From contig NC_135246.1 in the NCBI RefSeq assembly GCF_947623445.1, positions 16,661,856 through 16,725,855 on the forward strand: DNA of 64,000 nucleotides, in the 5' to 3' direction. Every line of letters starts with the position of its first letter. The stretch's first letter is position 1. This document shows positions 35,201 to 44,985 of the stretch, piece after piece. Below the pieces are notes generated by a model. The model was not told the origin of the DNA. It saw only the letters and a list, made by a program, of their open reading frames with translations, and searched no databases. The translations under genes and the position numbers were made by a program. This stretch comes from Clavelina lepadiformis (Eukaryota > Chordata > Ascidiacea > Aplousobranchia > Clavelinidae).

Positions 35201-36110
35201 TATGGGTAACTTTTTGACAAACGGTATATTGCAAATTAATTAACTAACATATTTCATTTTAATAAGCTTAGTTGAGCAGGATATGAAAGAAACGAGGTTT
35301 GATGACGCAATTCCTATTTTACGACGCATCGTACGTTCAGTGGAAGGCTATCACAAAATAAATCACGTCATCAACTTGGTACGATGCTTGTTTGAAACCG
35401 ATCAAATAGAAGAAGCAAAAGAATTTTGCAAAGATCTTCCATCGACTTTGAACTCTGCAAACTTTACATCTGCAGCCAAAGATATTTGCAATAATTGTGA
35501 CGTTGAGTTACTTCAGTTAGCTGAAGATTTTATTGGAAAAGATTACACATCTTCCATCATGTTGCTGAGATGTGCTTTTAAGGTTATTGCAACATTACAT
35601 AGCGGTGAACAAAAACTTCAAAAACTGCAAAATACAGCTTTTCGCATGACGAAGGTCGCACAAGAAATGTCTCGTCAAAATAACCGCAACGAATTCAAAA
35701 GTCAGTTTGGATTTATGGATGAAATTATTGACGATATGCTCCGAGTGACAGACGTTGAATTTAAAACCAAATGCCAAAAACTCGCTTGGTGCTTGAAGCA
35801 CAGAGCTTTGTGTTTTAAGTATACTTCTTATAATTCGCAATCAATCGGAGACAACAAACAAGCCATTCTTCTGATGAAAGCAGCATTTGGCGACGATGCC
35901 AAATTTTACCGTGTTGTTGGGTTTTGTTATCACAACCTTGGAGTTGCATATGAGAATGACAAACAACTTATGGAAGCAGTGACGGCATGTTTGCAGGCAA
36001 AGCATGTATATGAAGCTGTCACTGACTGGAATGACGACGACAAGCAATCATCCATCATCTTAACAGATAATAATTTAAAAAGAATGAGCGATCAATATCA
36101 AAATTCATAA
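20271..36110 (+). CDS. RING-TPR gene D, intron 3 interrupted by a 12.7-kb element; exon 4 acceptor altered
   Basis: Exons 1-3 are 20271-20416, 20697-20805 and 20916-21000; exon 4 ends at 36110. The RING is complete (CTIC, CGH, CPTC). The mobile element begins 31 bp after the exon 3 donor, expanding intron 3 to about 14 kb. At the exon 4 boundary the family sequence TTTTAATAG|GC reads TTTTAATAAGC. The normal acceptor is lost, and the AG one base later would cause a frameshift. Using the next AG (GCTTAG, exon from 35272) would restore phase 1, give 392 residues and lose one residue while changing another. The TPR exon itself is fully open. Whether the gene is functional is uncertain. Confidence 0.7.
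21026..21031. repeat. Left target site duplication AGTATT
   Basis: AGTATT immediately precedes the element terminus and is repeated at 33752-33757. Paralogous copies (for example near 40795 and 56095) read CAAGTATTGACGC uninterrupted, so the insertion site can be defined to the base. Confidence 0.95.
21059..21134. repeat. GC-rich subterminal direct repeats, left end
   Basis: In otherwise AT-rich DNA this stretch is built of CCGCCAAC and CGCCATCACGCC units. A 22-nt segment at 21077-21098 recurs exactly at 21111-21132. The mirror lies at 33649-33724. Subterminal repeats of this kind often bind the transposition enzyme, but that is inference. Confidence 0.8.
21176..21340. promoter_or_regulatory. 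Tandem repeats each with a perfect CRE (TGACGTCA), left arm
   Basis: Two and a half units of about 62-68 bp, with GCGCCACCACACGTAAAG and AAAATGTTAGAAAAAG, carry TGACGTCA at 21183, 21245 and 21313. This 8-bp palindrome is the cAMP-response element bound by CREB/ATF proteins. The unit also contains CACGTA/TACGTG-like sequence. It could be an enhancer or promoter of the element, or a terminal binding array. Confidence 0.65.
21630..21840. repeat. Direct repeats (GCATCCAGATGTGATTTGT), left arm
   Basis: The 27-nt segment starting GCTGGCATCCAGATG occurs at 21632 and 21785 (153 bp apart), and a close variant occurs at 21815. The intervening DNA is also partly similar, including paired CCAATCCA motifs. 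The minus-strand ORFs across it (21464-21893) overlap in all frames and look like repeat artefacts. Confidence 0.7.
22060..22530 (+). repeat. Repeated zinc-finger-gene leader segments, left arm
   Basis: TAATCTTATGG occurs at about 22066, 22336 and 22471, and GTAAACTTGTTTCACATCG at 22120 matches the minus strand of the central spacer at 27679-27702, just upstream of the zinc-finger exon. A related GTAAGCTTATTTCACAAC lies near 22505. A GA-rich simple repeat is at 22285-22315. These are decayed copies of the 5' part of the zinc-finger gene. Confidence 0.65.
22569..22745 (+). pseudogene. Decayed zinc-finger exon 1, left arm
   Basis: The frame reads [22 protein letters not shown], which aligns with [22 protein letters not shown] of the central zinc-finger exon, but both zinc cysteines are tyrosine. 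It then continues [17 protein letters not shown] and stops. The DNA upstream also aligns with the central exon's leader. Confidence 0.75.
22856..23062 (+). pseudogene. Second decayed zinc-finger fragment, left arm
   Basis: The stretch [20 protein letters not shown] repeats [15 protein letters not shown] of the preceding relic, about 245 bp downstream. It is a tandem duplicate of the same decayed exon. No intact finger remains. Confidence 0.6.
23133..26016 (+). CDS. Inhibitor-of-apoptosis protein (BIR-BIR-UBA-RING), left copy, 554 aa
   Basis: Nine exons join in frame: 23133-23237, 23670-23785, 23833-24000, 24111-24223, 24528-24977, 25082-25181, 25274-25408, 25471-25635 and 25704-26016, 1665 nt including stop. 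BIR1 spans about 94-160 ([23 protein letters not shown]). BIR2 spans about 286-355 with canonical ligands C325, C328, H345 and C352 ([15 protein letters not shown]). UBA is about 428-475 ([12 protein letters not shown]). The C-terminal RING (C507 to C541, PCGH, CPICR) is the IAP-type E3. This is the XIAP/cIAP architecture without CARD, expected to bind caspases or IAP antagonists and ubiquitinate partners in the cytosol. In BIR1 the usual His position is Arg148, with His150 shifted, so zinc binding there may be altered. Exon 1 is the least certain part, and the 47-bp intron 2 is short. Confidence 0.9.
26120..26404 (+). other. Unrecognised ORF 3' of IAP gene, left arm
   Basis: An open frame of 94 codons, perhaps entered after the TTCTGGGTTCTAG acceptor-like site (about 26198-26210), encodes [19 protein letters not shown] and a histidine pair, ending TGA. 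I recognise no domain. It may be a separate exon or the 3' untranslated region of the IAP gene. Confidence 0.3.
26863..27676 (-). CDS. C2H2 zinc-finger protein in the central spacer (exons, incomplete model)
   Basis: On the minus strand, 27676-27323 encodes two C2H2 fingers: [19 protein letters not shown] and [20 protein letters not shown] second open segment at 27096-26863 encodes a third ([19 protein letters not shown]). Between them lie a poly-A tract on that strand (27173-27192) and probable intron sequence. The first segment has no convincing ATG (upstream ATG near 27682 gives only a short frame), so the start is unknown. The last part runs past the arm junction at 26908 and stops inside the left arm. 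It is likely a DNA-binding protein, possibly truncated. Confidence 0.65.
26909..27874. other. Unique central spacer of the palindrome
   Basis: These 966 bp have no reverse-complement partner. They carry the zinc-finger coding segments on the minus strand and a T-rich run at 27171-27191. The spacer gives the structure an orientation and separates the arms enough for stem-loop extrusion or gene conversion. Confidence 0.85.
28379..28663 (-). other. Unrecognised ORF 3' of IAP gene, right arm
   Basis: It is an exact mirror of the ORF at 26120-26404, with the same 94-codon translation. No domain is recognised. Confidence 0.3.
28767..31650 (-). CDS. Inhibitor-of-apoptosis protein (BIR-BIR-UBA-RING), right copy, 554 aa
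   Basis: It mirrors the left copy, with exons in transcription order 31650-31546, 31113-30998, 30950-30783, 30672-30560, 30255-29806, 29701-29602, 29509-29375, 29312-29148 and 29079-28767. The only coding difference I found is Arg for Ile in the low-complexity segment before BIR2 (within SHRNLTMN). All zinc-binding residues, UBA and RING match. The two genes point toward each other, so they converge on the central spacer. Near-identity implies either a very recent duplication or continuing gene conversion between the arms. Confidence 0.9.
31721..31927 (-). pseudogene. Second decayed zinc-finger fragment, right arm
   Basis: It mirrors 22856-23062 and contains the same [16 protein letters not shown] remnant. 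Confidence 0.6.
32038..32214 (-). pseudogene. Decayed zinc-finger exon 1, right arm
   Basis: It mirrors 22569-22745. The former CxxC is YNVY, so no zinc site remains. Confidence 0.7.
32943..33153. repeat. Direct repeats (mirror), right arm
   Basis: These are the reverse complements of the 21632, 21785 and 21815 repeats, at about 33125, 32972 and 32944. The three overlapping plus-strand ORFs here (32890-33319) follow the repeat and are not supported as genes. Confidence 0.65.
33443..33607. promoter_or_regulatory. Tandem repeats each with a perfect CRE, right arm
   Basis: TGACGTCA is at 33463, 33531 and 33593, mirroring the left arm. With both arms the element carries six perfect CREs. Confidence 0.65.
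33649..33724. repeat. GC-rich subterminal direct repeats, right end
   Basis: This is the mirror of 21059-21134, with two copies of GGCGTGATGGCGCCGGTTGG separated by GGCGGGTT units. Confidence 0.8.
33752..33757. repeat. Right target site duplication AGTATT
   Basis: It directly follows the terminus ...CTATACTACT and is identical to 21026-21031. Downstream sequence (GACGCTGAGTTTGC) continues the array intron exactly as in other copies. Confidence 0.95.
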
Positions 36111-36242
36111 ATAAATGATCCATAATGTTTTTTTTCTGTCCTGTAAATAAAATATTGTTAATGATTACACTATTGTTGGTGTAGTGCCAAATTGGTTTCG
36201 GTTTCCATATTTGTTTCAGGCGTTGTGTCGTAGAGGTTTGAC

Positions 36243-36449
36243 ATGATTCAGCGTAATTTGTCTGATCGAAAACCTTGGAGATTTCCCACATGTTTATGGA
36301 AAACCTACAAAGTTACCAACTTAAATTACAAATACGGAACAATACAAAAGTTACATGAATACAAGATTTTTGATCGAAAAATTTGCGCTGATTCATGCGA
36401 CATTATTACGTTACAGTGCCAGGAATTATTTGGTTCAAAACCGGTATAA
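36243..36449 (+). other. Conserved 68-codon ORF downstream of gene D
   Basis: It is a homologue of 940-1146 with changes at the start (RNLSDRKPWRFPT). The overlapping second frame is closed here because ACATGAAT replaces ACCATGAAT and later bases differ, but this frame stays open. Coding status is uncertain. Confidence 0.3.
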
Positions 36450-37927
36450 ATTATTTGCCTTTTATGTTAGTTAACTGAACCAACTTCTCATCAATTTGCC
36501 ACATAAACTTCTGCTATCTTTTGCATTTACATCTACGTTGATAAATGAAAAATAATCATAACTTACAAACTAAGTTACAAGCCATTAACTGTAAAACAAC
36601 AATCTTCATTACCGTAAACAATTCGTCATTATTGTTTGATTTTAGTTTTAAATATATATGAAGTGCATACACAAGTACAGTATGTAATATTTGCGGCATT
36701 TTATGTACATTTTTGCTTGGCTTCAATCTGTTTGCTTGCTTTCAAGTAAGTCAGGCATTTTAGAAGTTAATAATAATGTTATATTACAATAATTACAAAG
36801 ATAAATGTGTGTGAATTTGTTGTGCTTGTGTTCCTTCTTGTTTCTGATAAGATGCGAACATAATGGAGAGTTGTTTACTGAAATAACTTGTTTACTTTGT
36901 TGCTGAAGTAGTGATGTGTTTGAGATTTGCATAATATTTTTTGTTTGAGGTTTTCTCTAATCCAGTTTGACAGACATCGTTTCGGTTAGTCTAAATTTTT
37001 GATAGGGATTTTTTGGTAATTTTTTAATAACCAAAATTTTCAGCATTTTTAATTTCCAAACGTCCAGACATCTTTCCAAACGTATAGTCGATTCAGCAGC
37101 TTAGATAGAAGCACCTTAAACTATATCTGAGTGTCTTAAAGTAAAGTACAACAGACATAAACGACAAACATTGAAGCGAATAACATAAGACTCAGGTATA
37201 ACTTACAGTATAGTCGTCTAATGGGGTCATAACTATAGCTCGTGAATAAAAGGTGTAATTTCTTCTCGAAGTCGCTTGATGATTATTATATTTTGGTCGT
37301 CACAATTTGTCCGAAAAAATCGTGCGTTCAAAGCTATTTTCACAGTTTCTTGCTTATCTAACTTACATGTTATAACATAGTAACCAAAACTTACCTTCTA
37401 ATCTAAATCTAACTCCAATAAAACCTTTAAAAAATTTACGAACTCCGTTTCTCACGTATTGTGTGGCTGCGCACCATCGTGTTTTCGTTTGTAACATTTT
37501 TATCAATTAACATCTTTTGCGTTTTTTTTCTATCTATTTTTACCCCATGTTAAATATAAGTTGTGCGTGTTTTCTGGGCCAGGGTTGGTCGACGGTATTT
37601 GGCTGTGGCCAATTAAATGTGGTTTTTCAAAGATTATCGGTTTGTTTTATTCGCTTGACAACACTACAGTGTATAGTTACTCACAGTTAAAAGTGTTGCG
37701 GTTCACCGTAAATGTGAAATTAAGCCAGGCTTCACGAAAGATAGAATTTTCGTTACAATAGCTAAAATCAATTTTTTGCATAGTTTTCTTCTTAACAACA
37801 ATCTATGTGACCTATACTTATAAGGTTAAAAAGCAACTCTCATAAATTTTGCTAGGTTTGTGCTGTTCCCGATATTGATCATAATGCAGGAACTTTAGTA
37901 ACAAATCATAATTTAGATTACTGTAAT
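36450..37927. other. Array spacer between genes D and E, no gene seen
   Basis: It is homologous to 1147-2678. It preserves the uninterrupted AAATATAAGTTGTGCG site used above as the empty site for the mariner-like insertion. Confidence 0.45.
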
Positions 37928-38215
37928 TTGAATCGAGTGCATTGGACAGTTTTATCTTTTCAAAACCCTAAAGTGAAAGCGAGGATCGGATTTGAAAAAG
38001 TAATTCCCGATGTCAACAAACAGCTATATATTATTTGTTTAAAATTTATTACTTTTCAATTCATGCATAAGATTAACATCGATTGCATGAGAAACATCAG
38101 TTATCAAATAACACTTAAACAAACACATTCCATTGCTAGTTTATTCACTAAACCTGGAATGCGCCACTTTTTATTGTTTAAATTTGTTATGAACGAGTTT
38201 GTTATGAAGTGCTGA
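37928..38215 (+). other. Spacer ORF X, copy 4 (95 codons)
   Basis: It differs from copy 1 at very few residues (YTICL to YIICL, NSK to NPK). It starts with TTG and could be an exon remnant. Confidence 0.3.
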
Positions 38216-38239
38216 CAAGGCTAAGTAAACTCTTCGTAA

Positions 38240-38479
38240 GTGCAAGTATATTGTTGTGCTTTTACTGCCATCATCACAATTGAAGTGATAAGTTTAGTGG
38301 TTTCATGGTTTTATTTAACGAATAAGGCTGAATGGAAGTTAAAGCATCTATTTTATGCCTCGAAAGCTAAAGGTGTAAGCGTAACAAGAAAGATGTCTAT
38401 CCAGATGATTAAATTTGGTCTTAATTGCAGCTCTAAGGTAGATCTAAGTAGAAAATATGTTTCCATGAGTAAAAGATGA
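38240..38479 (+). other. Spacer ORF Y, copy 4 (79 codons)
   Basis: It ends SMSKR then TGA, overlapping the RING relic start by two bases. Its coding status is uncertain. Confidence 0.25.
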
Positions 38480-38621
38480 GTACTTCGGCCAGCTGTGGTG
38501 AATGCTTCTTGTCCTATATTTCCAGATACTTAAAGAAAACCGATTCGAATATTATCTTGTGGACATAATTTCTGCCACATTCTTTGGTAGAGTACGTCAT
38601 TACGTTATCTGGCTCACTCAG
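38476..38621 (+). pseudogene. Decayed RING exon 1 (relic copy 4)
   Basis: It shares the frameshift and stop of the other relics and ends AG|GTAATA. It lies 1.56 kb upstream of the functional exon 1 of gene E. Confidence 0.75.
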
Positions 38622-40033
38622 GTAATATCATTACAATGAATTGCTTTTATTTGACGGTCATTTGCAAAATTTGCTAAGTCATGGATAAATATAAAAATAA
38701 CTATAGTATAGATAGATCTGGGCGCTTTATAAAGGCAAAGTGTATCGTTTGAAGTCACGCTTTATTTTACTTTTTAAGTTTTGTGTTTTCAACCATAAAT
38801 GAACGTTGCTAACTCTAAGTGGTATTTTCAGCAGTAACAGTTGCAAAATGGTTCAGTTGAAAAGGGTTATAGTATAGTCATTCTTTGAACATTGTAAAAC
38901 AGCGCTTCTGCAAACATAGTTTGATTTTAAAACTTATTGATTAACTTTATCAGTCGCCACTTTTATCTGTTTGACTTTGCAGTCGTAACAAATAAAATCA
39001 CCATAAAACAAATCAACCTTTAGTGAAATGCTGAAGCAGACAATGTAAAAGCGGAGCTATCTGCTCTTTAAAACGTACAGATTTGGGTAAATTTGATGTC
39101 TCGACATTGTAACAGATAGTGATAAGTTTATACTATTTTTATGAGTGATATGGTCCAAGTAAGTATAAGTAAGTAAGTAGAATGAGTAAGTAAATGTAAG
39201 CTTTAGCAGGTCTTAGCAGCAGGTTACATAGTTAAATTAATATATAAATATCACAAACAGTTGTTGCTGTGAACTTACTGTAACATCGAACAATTGTCTC
39301 GTGGTTTAAGTTTTTGTTGATAGCAAATGATATAATGTGATAGAGCTACGAAAATAACTTGAGTTCGTGAACCTGAGCTTTTAATCCGAACATTCGTGGG
39401 TAATCAAGCCGAGCCCGAACGTTTCACGTCATAATCGGAACAAACAAAAATATTAAATCTGATAAATGTGCCTTTCGTTTTATATTGAGTAGCTAAGTGC
39501 AATATCTCGACCAGAGTATACAGTAACGTTCTCGTTATTTGGAGTACGTGCATTTTATGGATGTTTGAAATGAAACCATTTGACAGTCACAAATTGAAAA
39601 TTCAGCAACATTAACTTGTAATCCTTAGCACTACCGCTTCGTGATTGTTTTCAAGAACAATGTCTTGGCAGGAAATTTTAATAAACGATAGAAATATTTA
39701 TGTTAAAGAAAATTCTTTGACAATCAAAATATTTTTTTTATTTATTTAAAGAAAACTTAATTCTGCATAGAGTAAATATCAAGAAGGGGAATAAACTTAA
39801 AACTGACGATGTTTGTGCCAAGTGTTATAGGGTTTTATGGGCTAGTGTTAGTGTTTGGCACATTCACGTTGCTTCAAATATAGCACTAGTTGACAGTAAA
39901 TCAAGAAAATCATAAAAAAAATTAAATTAAATACAAGGCAAAAATTACTTCATTAACTCTTCTTAACTTCAGCAATTACAGCACATAAAGGTATTTCTAA
40001 TAATACAGATAACCATTTATAAGGTTTTTAATT
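38622..40033. other. Upstream spacer of gene E
   Basis: It has the AAGT simple repeat at about 39157-39199. The upstream ORF equivalent at 39701 reads ATGTTAAAG and then meets TGA at its seventh codon, so it is closed. No other gene is seen. Confidence 0.45.
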
Positions 40034-43000
40034 ATGAGTACCGGTGACAGTTATAACGTTGTGTCTTGTCCCATATGTCTGGATACTTTACGAAAACCGA
40101 TTCGAATATTGTCTTGTGGACACAATTTTTGTCACATTTGCTTGGTGGAATATTCTCGAACATCGACGACATCACTAAGGTATAATGTAAAGATACAGGT
40201 TGATAAGCTGATTGTTGGTAGCCGTTGGTTCATTACACGTTTGTTTCAGCTGAACAATTTGTAATGAAGCAAACAAACTGTACTATGCAGTGAAAAAAAG
40301 TTTGTTCTAAAAGCCCAAAAAAAACAATAACGAACAGAATGAAAACTATATTAAACATCGTAGATATATTGTAATACACTGAAAACATTTGGCTCTTAAA
40401 CAAACAATACTATAGTAGTCTACTTATTTATATGAAATGGTTGAATACCTGTTTTCACTAAAGTTGCCCAACATGCCGGCAAGTAATCCACATGGACTCC
40501 AACAGTGTAGAATGCTTTCCTCGAAACTGGACAGTGGAAAATATGATCGAACGACTTAGCATTTCAAACCAGGTAATATATCAAAATTGTTTGCAAATTG
40601 CAAGTTGTAAATTTGTAAGTTTCTAGGATATACTTTGATTAATTCTTTTGCTATTCCATATTATTGCCTTTAACTGTACAGGAGCAACCGACCACCTCCT
40701 CAGCAGGCTCGGCGAGATTTGGCGGAGGAAGAAACCAGAAAAGTCAGGAATCGATACAATTACAAAGTAATTTAGTGTTTAATTTATATCAAGTATTGAC
40801 GCTGAGTTTGCAAACAATGATTGCATTTGGTCTAAATACCAAGAATTTAAAAAATTACACTTTGCAACACTTGTTTTCCGACTGTGTGCCGAAGGTCGAA
40901 TCCTCTGTGTAACCGTGTGGAACCGGATATACAGCAATTCGTTTATTGTTTAAGTTTGACTGAAAGACTCAAAACTTCAACGTCGAATTACTTCAAATCT
41001 GCCGGATCACTCTCCAGCTGAGCGCCACACACTAAATAAAACACAAATTCCAACACGGCCACGAAAATAAGCGGCGCTGATTACCAACTAGGTCCTCAAG
41101 AATAGCTGAGTAACGCGTCACAAGAAATGACCTAAAACCATGTACATGTAGTTGGTAAAAAAGTACGGCAGTGCGCGAGCAGTTATAAAAACCGTTAAGA
41201 ATACAGACAAATGAAGTAATGCACCGTGCCAAAACAAAATAATATTAACACACACACACTGGACTAAATTACTGTATAATAGTGAAGTAAACGAACAGTT
41301 CACGGACACACTAAGATAAAAAGCTCCATAACAGTTAACGGGATACTAGATATGAAAACAAACTCTAAATAATAATAAATAGCTTACACCGTAAACAAAT
41401 GCCTTATAAGTTTGTTGATACTACATTAAAATGCAGCGCTTATAAAACAGGTGCCTAAAAATATCCCCTGACACTTTCATTGGACTATTTCAATGTGAGG
41501 AATTTTCAGCTTGCGAGTTACATTTGCAAATGTAAAGTCAATAATAATGAAATAATGTAAACAAAGTTTTTTTCTAAACGCTGGACGTCTTTTTCGGACG
41601 GAATCATCGTCATTTCCAGCTTCATTTATTTAACTCAGGAAACCTCATCTGCGGAAGAGATAGTAGGATGCTGTCAGTAGGCGGCACAGAAACTTTTCAC
41701 ATATTTATTTGTTGTGAATAAATATTTGATTTAGAAAGTGCGTTATGGGTATCGCTCGTGATTTGCCGTCACGCATATTGTTTGCTATGAGAAAGCGGTA
41801 AGCACCATTATGACATGCAGTCGATTTAAAAGTTATCGCGATACAGACGAAACTTTCGTTTGCTTAATACCTGTGCGTTGGATTAACACAAGCAGTTTGG
41901 GAGCGCTCGGTTCTTATACTTAAGATATCGCTGGAAGAGACGAGTCACTTTGAAAGTCGGATTCTGTGTTCGATGTAAAGCAAAAGTCACTCGAGCGCCA
42001 CAAGATAAACGTGTCCAAGATTGGGATGAATACAAGGAATAAAATAAAACAAAAGATATAAGCAAAAACGCACAAAAAACAAACAAAACAATAAACAGAC
42101 AAAGGGTCCATTTAAATTTAGAAGTGCAATTGCGATTTAACTTGGAAGAAGTTACCAAACGGTATATAGCAAATTAATTAAATAACATATTTCTTTTTAA
42201 TAGACTTAGTTGAGCAAGATATGAAAGAAAAGAGGTTTGATGACGCAATTCCTATTTTACGACGCATCATACGTTCAGTGGAAGGTTACCACAAAATTAA
42301 TCACGTCATCAACTTGGTGCGATGCTTGTTTGAAACCAATCAAATAGAAAAAGCAAAAGAATTTTGCAAAGATCTTCAATCGACTTTAAACTCTGCAAAC
42401 TTTACATCTGCAGCCAAAGATATTTGCAATAATTGTGACGTTGAGTTACTTCAGTTAGCTGAAGATTTTATTGGAAAAGATTACAAATCTTCCATCATGT
42501 TGTTGAGATGTGCTTTTAAGGTTATTGCAAAATTACATAGCGGTGAACAAAAACTTCAAAAACTGGAAAATACAGCTTTTCGCATGACGAAGGTCGCACA
42601 AGAAATGTCTCGTCAAAATAACCGCAACGAATTCAAAAGTCAGTTTGGATTTATGGATGAAATTATTGACGATATGCTTCGAGTGACAGACGTTGATTTT
42701 AAAACCAAATGCAAAAAACTCGCTTGGTGCTTATTCCGCAAAGCTTTGTGTTTTCATAAAACTTCTTTTTATTCGCAATCAATCGAAGACAACAAACAAG
42801 CCATTCTTCTGATGAAAGCAGCATTCGGCGACGATGCCAAATTTTACCATGTTGTTGGGTTTTGTTATAACAACCTTGGAGCAACATATAAGGATGACAA
42901 ACAACTTATGGAAGCAGAGACGGCGTATTTGCAAGCAAAGCATGTATATGAAACTGTCACTGACTGGAATGGCGACGACGACAAGCAGTCAAGTATCAAC

Positions 43001-43051
43001 TTAACAGAAAATAATTTGAGAAGAATAAGCGATCAATATCATAACTCATAA
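40034..43051 (+). CDS. RING-TPR gene E, intact, 395 aa
   Basis: Exons are 40034-40179, 40464-40572, 40682-40766 and 42204-43051, with phases 2, 0 and 1. The RING is complete (SCPICLDT, CGHNFCHIC, CPTCRQ). The linker reads [15 protein letters not shown] and the exon 4 junction codes Asn instead of Ser. The TPR half carries its own variants (LFRKALCFHKTSF, VVGFCYNNLGATYKDD). The intron 3 sequence just before exon 4 is shorter than in genes B, C, D and F: the CTTCTGCC to CATGTTATG block is missing, as in gene G. It is nearly identical to gene G in exons 1-3 and the first part of exon 4, marking a recent duplication. Confidence 0.85.
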
Positions 43052-43200
43052 ACGATTGATCCTTTTTGTCCTGTATATAAAATATTATTAAAGATTACAC
43101 TATTGTTGGTGTAGTGCCAAATTGGTTTCGGTTTCCATATTTGTTTCAGTCGTTGTGACGTAGAAGTTTGACATGATTCAGCGTAATTTTTCCGCTCGAA
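43052..43200. other. 3' flank of gene E with truncated downstream ORF
   Basis: The usual flank, including the ATGATTCAGCG start at 43173, runs to CCGCTCGAAAAA and then ends abruptly. Only about nine codons of the 68-codon ORF remain. Confidence 0.5.
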
Positions 43201-44985
43201 AAACGAGGAACGACCGCAATAAAAATTATGAATATCTGTTATGACGAAAATGAAATCAAGGTGAAAACATATAAATATTTAAGGGGAAATACAGGAAATA
43301 CATTTCCATAAGCAGTGAAAGGTACATTTGCGTACAAAACTATGTTTGATTATTGTGGCGAGCGCTTGTTCATCGAAGGTATAAAACGCTATCTTAATTG
43401 CGCTCTGGCAACATTAAGTGGTCAACTGTGCTTAATTATTGCTTAATTGCTTAATGTAGTTCTTCATTGAAACGTTATTATCGTTGAAGTTGTACTGTTT
43501 TGCTCCGTATAGTGCAATTATTGACCGATCATCATCACGAAATGAACTTAGAGAATAAACTAACATACAATAGTTATTATATACTGTATAATATATCATA
43601 ATTCTTCATGCACAATTAATTAGCAAATTTGTTATTGTTCCACTTTTCTGACCCGATTATTAACTACTATGATGTAATATTCGGTGCTTCAATTATTCAA
43701 GTTTAAGTCGAGCCGTGTGTGATAATATGACATGTATTTTTCGCAATACTATGATTGCCACTGGCCACCAGGCATAATAACATCAATTGCAAAGCACAGG
43801 TATTGAAATACAGAAATTTAAATAGTTGAAATTAATGTCTTCATTTTACTAATTGTATATGGTATATTATGTAGAATGTTATTATGTTACTCAGATATTA
43901 TTGTAATGTGTTATTAGCTACTACTATAGCTACGAGGAAAATTCTCAAACTCAGATGCCTGTGCAAAAATCAACATCTTATAAAAGCTAATTTCTTGCAT
44001 TTCTTATAAAATATTTGTAACGGTTAGATAGTATAGCGCCGATATTTTTTTACTGGTCCGTAAAAAATATGCTTCGTCATTGAGTTGCTAGAGCACACCA
44101 GCTTTGATCACTTGGAACGGTATTTTATGACGACAAAGTTCAACCTAAAAAGGTACAGCTTTATGAATGAAGAGATAGCAGAAAGTCACTAAATTTAGTG
44201 ACTAACCGTAAAACCAGGCTAGAAATAACAGGCAATATACTTATTACGGTTATGCGCAAGTATGTGTAAGTCAAACAGTCAACATTGGTTACTAAAATTG
44301 TACTGACTAAAAAATGCAATGTTACTCATAATTACAAGCTTTGCTTTAAATTTGATTTCATTTCAAAGAAAATATTTTATGAAATCGAATATTTTAAACC
44401 AACGCAGATCCCTGTCTGATATAGGCCTACTACAAGTTATTCTTGCTCGACCATCGCACATTGTTCAAAGTGTTATTTGTTCTTTCGTTACAGGTGAAGT
44501 AGGCTACTCACTGCAGGATTTGAAAATTTTGCGCTAAATAGAAACATATCCAAACAAAATCTTACCGGCTAAAGCAGCAAATATTTGCTCGGCTAAAGCA
44601 CCAGCTTGTACAAACACTATAAGATACATAGCCTTGTAAAGTGAGTTAAATTAAAACAGCACAGTACACTACACTTATTATTATTAGCTCATCAATAAAA
44701 AGACAGCTTTTGAAATTGTGAGAAAATTGTAATGACAACGTTGTCGCATACAGTCTCCCAGACAAAAAGTCCTCGCTGCATCTGCAGCGCATTAGCGCAA
44801 ACAATGCTGATATTTATTTTATCGCAAAATTACACAGCACACAATACCGATTTGTCTCTATATGTTAACGTAGTATGAAGGAGATTGGGAACAACTTTTA
44901 AACTCTGTAAAATACCGTTCTACTGTTCATGACAATGTACCTTTGAATCGAATGAGGTTTATTTTGAAATTATTTTATCTGCAAA
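43201..44985. other. Non-array sequence replacing part of the spacer, nothing recognised
   Basis: About 1.8 kb here has no counterpart in the other spacers. It starts after CGCTCGAAAA and ends before CTTCTGCAAACATAG, where homology to about 3657 resumes. It replaces ORF X, ORF Y and the RING relic. I find no inverted termini, target duplication, RNA gene or persuasive ORF (the 72-codon one at 44319 has no support). Confidence 0.5.
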
